This document shows, in pieces, positions 9,331 to 15,856 of a stretch of 15,856 nucleotides of DNA (position 1 is its first letter; every line of letters begins with the position of its first letter). The stretch is from assembly GCA_022592435.1 (NCBI GenBank), contig JABYQS010000660.1, positions 1 to 15,856 on the forward strand, written 5' to 3'. A model generated the notes under the pieces. It was not told the origin of the DNA and ran no database searches. It worked only from the letters and a program-made list of their open reading frames with translations. This DNA is from Cerioporus squamosus (lineage: Eukaryota > Basidiomycota > Agaricomycetes > Polyporales > Polyporaceae). The position numbers were made by a program, and so were the translations under genes.

Positions 9331-10773
9331 ATGACGGTCGTTATCCCAGCCCCTCCCTCGCCAGTCCTTTCAGGCGCAGCCCTTCCCCCATCGGACCCGG
9401 ACCACTTCATCCTCCCAGACCTGGTCGGGCACTGCAACTTCCCTCTCGCGTTCCACCCGCACGGCTACCCCGTCTCCGCCGAGTCCGTGCAGTGGCTTGA
9501 TTCCGGGTGCCCCGAGCTGTCCTCCAAGGCGCGCGGGGCGCTCTACGGGCTGCAGGCGGGCGAGCTTACCGCGTTCTGCTACCCGTACTGCAGCGCGGAC
9601 CGGCTGCGGGTCGTGAGCGACTTCATGAACTACCTCTTCCACTTGGACAACATCTCGGACGGCATGATGCACAAGGGCACGGAGGAGCTCGCAGACACGG
9701 TCATGAACGCGCTGTGGTTCCCCGACCGGTACATGCCCACAGAGGCCGTGGGGAGGGAGCAGCCGGCGGTGGAGGCCAGCGCTGGGAAGCTCGCGAGGGA
9801 GTGAGTGCGCCGTGATCCGCGTGCTTGCTGCGAGGCAGGCCGGCCAGGCCCGCGTGTGATACTGATCAGCTTCGGTTCCGGCAGTTTCTGGACACGATGC
9901 ACGCGAGACGCGAAGCCGGGGATTCAGGCGCGGTTCAAGGAGAACGTCGAGCTCTTCTTCGAGACCGTCAACCAGCAGGCAAGGGACCGTGATGCGCAGG
10001 CCATACCCGATTTCGAGTCCTACATCAGTGTAAGGCCCTTTTGGGGTTGCACATGCCTTCCGGCCGAGTCGCTGATAGAGTTGTCAGATGCGCCGGGATA
10101 CTAGCGGGTGCAAACCCACCTTCGACCTCATTGAGTACGCCATGGACATCGACCTCCCCGAATTCGTCGTACGGCATCCGGTTATCCACGCCCTAAATCA
10201 GGGAGCCAACGATCTCGTTACTGTATGTCCTCCCCTGTCCGAAACTTCTGCCGACGAACTTCTGTGCTAACCTGTTGTTCCTCTAGTGGAGCAACGTAAG
10301 TTTCCCTCATCGCCGATGCCTTCTGTGCTGGTTTTGACATATGTCGCCGCTTTCAGGACATATTCTCCTACAACGTCGAGCAGTCCCGAGGGGACACGCA
10401 CAACGTGAGTGCACATGACTGTGGAGTATCGCCGCCCCGGAGCCGCACACTGACATGCTACCCCGCGCGGCAGATGATTGTCATCCTCATGCAGCTCCGT
10501 GGGTTCGACCTGCAGACCGCCGTCGACTTCGTCGGCGAGCTGTGCAGGCAGACCATCGACACCTTCGTCGAGAACCAGCGGAACGTGCCGTCGTTCGGAC
10601 CCAAGCTCGACCGCGACGTCGCGATGTACATCCAGGGCCTGCAGGACTGGATCGTCGGCTCGCTGCACTGGAGCTTCATGACGGAGCGCTACTTTGGGCA
10701 GGACGGCGCCGACGTCAAAAGGCACCGCGTCGTGAAATTGCTCCCGCGTCGGACGCCGTGTACGCACACATAG
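9331..10773 (+). CDS. Sesquiterpene synthase (class I terpene cyclase)
   Basis: Class I cyclase that would ionise farnesyl diphosphate with Mg2+ and cyclise it to a sesquiterpene; the product cannot be read from sequence. Six exons: 9331-9800, 9885-10029, 10088-10222, 10287-10295, 10357-10404 and 10474-10773. All introns are GT-AG (58-84 bases) and the total is 368 residues, normal for the family. Motifs: aspartate-rich DNISD at residues 106-110 (Asn at the second place); diphosphate-sensing Arg in MRRDTSGCKP at about 206-215; NSE motif NDIFSYNVE at 253-261, followed by QSRGDTHN; terminal RY pair in ERYFGQ at 341-342; and HRVVKLLP near the end. These match Agaricomycete sesquiterpene synthases, perhaps the protoilludene-type clade; the clade is a guess. 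Exon 4 is just 9 bases and encodes W-S-N, so the NSE Asn is separated from its Asp by an intron. The gene converges on the SNF2 gene. No tailoring enzyme adjoins it in this window. Confidence 0.95.
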
Positions 10774-10778
10774 AGATG

Positions 10779-10853
10779 GTGCGTTCTCGCCGATGCATGT
10801 GTTTTGTGCCCCGTAGCCGGCCACTGACCACCTCCTCTTCGTCTTTTGTCCAG
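10779..10853 (+). other. Candidate intron in the 3' untranslated region of the terpene synthase
   Basis: GTGCGT donor at 10779, CTGAC branch-site match at 10824-10828, a pyrimidine-rich tract, and TTTTGTCCAG acceptor ending at 10853. It begins five bases after the TAG stop at 10771-10773. If spliced it would lie in the 3' untranslated region, or give an alternative C-terminus when the last exon is read in another frame, which then stops at GCTGGCTGA after the acceptor. Confidence 0.5.
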
Positions 10854-11307
10854 GCTGGCTGATTTACCCTCTTCCGCCCTTCGTTATTCGTTATACCGTC
10901 AAATCGCCTTCTCGTCATTGGTTCCGGTTGACTTGCGGAAATGTGCTATTAGCTGTACCACCACTCGCCCACAAAACGCCGTCTTATAACGGTTTGTACG
11001 ATCTGTGCTCGCTCATGCTATCCCCATCCTTGTTTTACATATGAGTATTTATAGTGTCTAATAGATGATCGTTTGGCTTTACGCCTCCTTAGCAGCACGC
11101 AGCACTGAGCAATGTGTCTGGATGTGGGCAGACCAGCCACTCACTCGGACGCGCAAGAGTAAGTCAGCACAATGAGTAGTACACGTATAGATACAGCATG
11201 AGACGAGCACGACAGCAAGAACACTGACAGCTAATGGGAGCAAGATACTAAATAAGGCGGCCAAGACACTCTATTGTCAGCGCGCAAGATAGCGTATAAG
11301 AAGCAGC
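10854..11307. other. Convergent intergenic region
   Basis: This is shared 3' flank between the plus-strand terpene synthase and the minus-strand SNF2 gene. It is relatively AT-rich around 11030-11070, with TATTTATAG and similar candidate polyadenylation elements. No gene, repeat or RNA fold was recognised. Confidence 0.5.
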
Positions 11308-14300
11308 TCAATCCACATGGGATTCTATCCATCCGTAAACCTGACCAGTCTCTGTTCTCTTCCGGGGACGCTCCATCGCAGGGAGCTCGACGTAGACGGT
11401 GGAGCGGCGTGGAAGAGGCGGTGGGGGTGGTGTTGGCGTGTCTACAACAGTCGACGATCCGGACTTGAGGCGGCCGCGGGGCCGCGGGTGGGGCGTGGGC
11501 TTGACAGTTGGCATTGCCGTTGACTGGATCTGTGCTGGGCTGAGGCGCGAACTCGAAGAGCGGCACATCGAGGTTGACCAACCGCTCAGTCGGAATGGGC
11601 AGGAAAATCGGATGCTGTGACGGACGGATCGTTAGGGTTGTGAAACACAAATGGTGGGGCGCGTGCGCGTGCCACGGACCTCGATGAAGTCTCGGATAGT
11701 TCGGTCATCCGTGATTTCCTTGGAGAACTCCTCTTTTCCCTCCTTCAGGGCCTTGCTCCGCGCAACCATGACTTCTTCGGAGGTCCCGCGGATGGCAAGG
11801 GTCTTCACTGTACAAGATGTCAGGACGCCACAACATTTTGAGTGTTGTCATGAAACATACCTCTGACATTCCTTGACTGGCCAATACGATGGACACGCTG
11901 AGAGAGGATGTGAGTGCAGCTCAGACGACAACGACGTATGCGCGACCAACCTTGATCGCCTGAGATTCAACGTCTGCTCTCCACACGGGCTCGCAGAAAA
12001 TGACGCGTGACGCAGAGGTAACGTTGCTAGAGAGTCAAGGTCAGCAGGAGCAGGAAAGTGAGTTGTTACTAGGAGTACTCACAGGCCACGGGCACCATGC
12101 TTCAACTCCATGAGGAGCACGCGGTAGACTTCACTAGTCTCGAAGGTGGTGATGATGGCTTGTCTCTGCTCGCGCTTCAGCTTCCCGCTGAACTCGAGGT
12201 ACTTGACCCTGATGAGATCAAGCGCCTCTGCGATGAAGGAGAGCGTCGCAGGAGATTCCGAGAAAATCAGGAATTTCTCGCGCGCAGAATACAGAAGAAC
12301 CTATTGCCGACGTCAGTCATACCCACTTTCGCGCGAGAGCTTGTAACATACCTCGTTCAGTATGTAGTCAAGCTTGGACGACGTCGAATTCTTGACCCGC
12401 ACACCTGCGACCGGAGACAGACGCAGCAGAGTCGAGGCGACCTTCCGCTGCGACGCCGCGTCTTCTTGCCGGACAGGAGCGGCTTCTTCCCCGGAATCAG
12501 CGGAGCTCAAGCGAGCAGCGGCGGCGTGATACTCGCGACGCAGCTCCTCGAGCTTCTGTTCCGCGGTTGCCCGCTTCAGCGATCCCAGAGAGTTGGTCGC
12601 CTCGTCCTTCGGTCGCCTCTCCTTCGAGCCCTTCTTCTTCAGTCGAGCGTGCAGCTCCTCGAGCTCCTTCCACCGCCGCTCCTCGTCAACGACTGTGTGG
12701 CCCATCGCGATGATGCCGTGCAGGGGCCGGAGGGGATGTGTCATGATGAAATCTCGCAGCTTCAGCAGAGCCATCGGAGGTAGCAGCGATTCGGTGCATA
12801 TTGCGCGGGCATGCTGGTCGAACATACTCCACGCGCCATACACTTGAGAAGGAAGTCTCTCGACGCGATGGAAGGCGTGATAGTGTCTCTGAAGGGCCAT
12901 CCAGATGGGATCGTCAAGCGCAGAACGGCTGAAGAGCAAGAGTCAGCGTGGACGAGGCATGGCCAGATGCGAGGAGACATACATATGCAAGATGGACTCT
13001 CGGATGAGCGCATAATCTTCTTGGCTACCGTGACGATTTTCGAGGTTCCTCAGACATCGTTCGGCATTGCCTAGCCGTTCATCCAGGTGGCTATCGACGA
13101 CATGCCAGAACATGACGCTAGGGATAGTCGGTCAGCTCCCCGCATTTTCTGTCTGATTAAGACAAGTACGCACTGGGATATGTTCGCAACCAGCTCCTGC
13201 AGTGGTCCTGCATTCTAATAAGAAGGTCAGCCGACTTCATCACTATCCGTATGAGTAAGGAAACCGTACCCGAGGATGGAACAGGTATCCTGCACAGAGT
13301 TGCAGAATGTCAGCAGGACAATTAGGTTCGCACCCAGACCACTTACTTGATCCTTCCTCTCCGAATCCACCGCGTTGACTGCAATGGTAGCTTGGATGAG
13401 GTTGTACGTCTTGACCGCGTAGGGGTCCATGTCCAACAACACTGTCTCGTGCTGCAGGAAGGGCAGTCGTACGTCCTGTTCAACATCTTCGATCCTATCA
13501 CCCAACCAGACGCAGGTATCAGCATACGTCATCAGACAGCACGAGTAGCACTCGTACCTATGCCGCACCATGACCGACGACATGACCTGCGTGAGCACCT
13601 GAAGTTGTCCAGGCCACGGTCCCTCACGCTCGAATATCGGATCCTTGACGTATGTCGCAAACGCCTTGGGGTTGCTGGCAAACGGCATCATCATGAGGAA
13701 ATCGGCGAACATTGTCCCGAGCTTGCGGAAGTCCTCCCGCTCGCTGCGGTGCCACCGGCGTTGACGGACATCGTTGTCAAAGCTGACCTCTTCCTCTTCC
13801 TCGTCCGGGTACTGAAGGTCACTCCCGGATCCGAAGTTCAAGCCGAGGAGATTGGCTAGAGAAGTCATGTGAGCATTCGGATGCATGGCCTGAGTGCACG
13901 ATGGCGCATACTGGTGGGAGTACCGGTGACGATCCACCGTCGCTCGATACTGAGGAGTTTCGTGAACATAGCGTAGTCCGTCTTCTCAGCGGCGTTGTGT
14001 CCTTCGTCGACGACCAGACGCTTCCACCGGATCTGTAGCAAAGGAGAGACGCTCTTCCGCCGACTACACTTGCATGAAGGGACACGAGAGCCGCGGAGTG
14101 GTTTACACTGGCACGGCTCAAGCGTTGATAGTTCTTCAGTTGCCCTCTTCTTCGCCTCCTTAGAGAAACCTGCGAGCCATTGGTCAGTGCTCCACGAACC
14201 CTAGCGTCAAGAGACGCACGAGAATGGCTCATCAAGATCATCTGTTATGGAGACGGTGAGCATTATCCGTGTCTCATGACGCAGTGAACCAGATACGCTC

Positions 14301-15856
14301 ACGTCGTAATCAGTAGCAAGAACCGGCGCATCGGGCAACTCGTCCTTGTCACGCACGAACAAGACCCTAAGCACCTCCGTGCAGTGTTTCAAAATCTCAT
14401 TCGCCCACTGTATCTGCAAATTGTCCGGAACAACCACGAGCGTCGCCGCCGTCAGATACATGACCCGGGGAGCGTTGACTTGAGCACCCCGCGCGGCACC
14501 GTACCCGACGTCCCGCGGGGGTCGGTGTGCATATAAAACGGGACATTCGCACGAAGCGGGGCCCATAGGTTCTGTTGCTCCATCTGCCTGGTGCTCACGA
14601 AGAGGGACGCGGACGCCGTCTGGAGCAACTCGTATGTGGTGCATCATGATCTCCACGAGGGGGGGCAGGCCGGTATCGCGGAGGACTTTGGATTTGGACA
14701 GCTTTGCGCGCTCGTCGATCGCGGACGCGGTCTGGAAGTGCGCAGTGAGAGGGGAGTCATGGGGATTCGTTGTTCGTGGAAGGCCTCTTCTGGAGACGGC
14801 AGCTGGTCGCGAGTGTAGCGAGTATGAGCGAGAGCATCATGATCGTCTTGCCGGTTCCTACAGTGAGCGGAGGCGAGTCAGATTGTTAACGCAAGGCAGG
14901 AGGGAGGAACATACGAACCCAATTCCTCGCATAGGATGCCCCCTGGTACGGACGATATCCGAGGACGTTCGCTTACAACCTCCATAATCGCAGGCTGCAT
15001 ATAGAACGTCCTTCCATCCATGCCACGGATAGGGAGGTATAATGGGTCCTCGATAGAACCACGGTGTGTCTCCCGCGCAGCCATGGTCGATACAGTCCGC
15101 CTCTGATACTCGTACAGCTTGCTCTGCAATCCTGGAATCTCATCAAGCAGAGTCTCCGTCGCAGGCGACGGCAAGTCGTTGTAGATGTCCAGAAGGCTGC
15201 GGTTGTCCTACCGAATAGCGTCAGCGTTCTCTTCACACGCTGTATGCGGGACACTTACGACGACGCCGTCCCAGAAATGCTTTGGGTGGAGGAGGAGGCG
15301 ACGCTGCCCTCCCACAACGATCTGTCTTGTCGGATGCGGAGGAACAGCGCCTTCAAGCGTCTCCTGCCAGGTCTCAGCACGCTGTCCTCGTCCCGACTCC
15401 GCAGGACACCCCGCGATCCAGGCAGGTCCCAAGGGACGATGTATACGCGAACGAAGAGGAGTGATTGATAGTGGTCCACGAGGTATGTTGCCGCGATGAA
15501 TCGATGACGGATGAGGAACCGCAGGGACTCCCAAGTCTCGGAATCATCGTCGTCCCGCCAGACACCGACTACGGGGGGGTCATGGTCGTGCGGGAATGTC
15601 GTCCACCCGTCGTCGGCGTGCTGTCGGGGATGTTCTACCAAGCCCAATTCTCCGCCAATAGAGATTGTAAGCGCCCCCGCAGAGAAACTTGCTGAGCACG
15701 AAGACACCGTCCATGGTGGTTTCACCGTTCGTTGGAAACCGGTTGTGGGTGGCGCCGTGTCCACGCGGCAACTGGTACCGCAGTCGACGGAGGTGCCGCA
15801 GGCTCTTCGCCCAGTTGTTTTCGACACCACTCGATCGAGAAAGTTGTCTGCTGATT
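11308..15856 (-). CDS. SNF2-family ATPase/helicase, N-terminus outside the window, several frame breaks
   Basis: Large SNF2-type DNA-dependent ATPase, expected to act in the nucleus in chromatin remodelling or DNA repair. Exons: 15856-15259, 15207-14919, 14857-14303, 14241-14220, 14169-13912, 13855-13558, 13494-13347, 13289-13270, 13214-13174, 13117-12983, 12928-12352, 12300-12083, 12026-11951, 11897-11861, 11807-11680 and 11614-11308. All 15 introns are GT-AG (50-65 bases). Landmarks in order: [13 protein letters not shown]-motif-like region; Walker A CEELGTGKT split by an intron (about 14919/14857); [11 protein letters not shown]; a CxC-x10-CxC insert (14113-14066); Walker B DEGH (14008-13997); WIVTGTPT; a Lys/Glu-rich coiled-coil segment (about 12700-12500); then the second helicase lobe with [24 protein letters not shown] and motif [13 protein letters not shown] (11897-11861). 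A Pro-rich tail ends at TGA 11308-11310. No RING finger separates the lobes, unlike Rad5 or SHPRH. The frame is broken at several places, mostly by one missing base, while motifs and splice sites stay intact. Confidence 0.92.

Noticed and set aside
10267..10824. Minus-strand frame of 185 codons across the terpene synthase 3' half
   Set aside because: It spans introns and exons of the clear terpene synthase and has no recognisable motif.
12097..12783. Plus-strand frame of 228 codons
   Set aside because: It is antisense to SNF2 exons 11 and 12, whose minus-strand translation contains conserved helicase sequence.
11308..15856. Calling the SNF2 gene SHPRH, Rad5 or IRC20
   Set aside because: Those proteins have a RING finger between the two ATPase lobes. 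None is visible here, so only the SNF2 superfamily is named.
11308..15856. Calling the SNF2 gene a pseudogene
   Set aside because: All 15 visible introns keep good splice sites and the catalytic motifs are intact. Breaks are indels only and a similar one hits the septin, so sequencing error is more likely.
1..15856. tRNA, rRNA, CRISPR array or intact transposon
   Set aside because: No B-box-like GGTTCRA signal with a matching cloverleaf, no regular short-repeat array, and no transposase, reverse transcriptase or long terminal repeat was found by eye.

Overview
The window reads as nuclear DNA of a filamentous basidiomycete, most likely an Agaricomycete (polypore or mushroom type). The reasons are: genes split by many short GT-AG introns of about 49 to 89 bases; CT-rich 5' leaders; a Cdc10-class septin; an Agaricomycete-style sesquiterpene synthase; and F-box-like genes of the type expanded in these fungi. 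There are no bacterial operons, and I found no rRNA, tRNA, CRISPR array or intact transposon. The species cannot be named from the sequence.

Layout, left to right. (1) 2-124, plus: probable C-terminal tail of a gene that starts outside the window. (2) About 125-1968: non-coding or unrecognised sequence, including the septin 3' flank. (3) 1969-3308, minus: Cdc10-type septin in seven exons, with one base missing inside the conserved septin unique element. (4) 3309-4850: intergenic, with a palindromic element and an old tandem duplication of about 145 bases that ends just before the next gene. (5) 4851-5978, plus: single-exon F-box-like protein of 375 aa. (6) 6228-8570, plus: F-box/WD40 protein in eight exons with a seven-bladed propeller, a probable SCF substrate receptor. 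(7) 9331-10773, plus: sesquiterpene synthase of 368 aa in six exons, one of them a 9-base microexon that carries part of the metal-binding NSE motif. (8) 11308 to beyond 15856, minus: large SNF2-family ATPase/helicase in at least 16 exons, without its N-terminus.

The genes do not form an obvious pathway. Septin (cytoskeleton), the SNF2 ATPase (chromatin or DNA repair) and F-box/WD40 (ubiquitin ligase) are housekeeping or regulatory types. The terpene synthase is the only secondary-metabolism gene, and no P450, transporter or other tailoring enzyme lies beside it here.

The most important oddity is a run of apparent single-base losses and gains in conserved coding sequence: one in the septin and up to eight in the SNF2 gene. 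Splice sites and catalytic motifs around them are intact. Uncorrected assembly indels explain this best; recent gene decay is the alternative. I found no convincing novel biological system. The best leads are the microexon in the terpene synthase, the Cys-rich CxC-x10-CxC insert in the SNF2 ATPase, and the duplicated palindromic promoter repeat.
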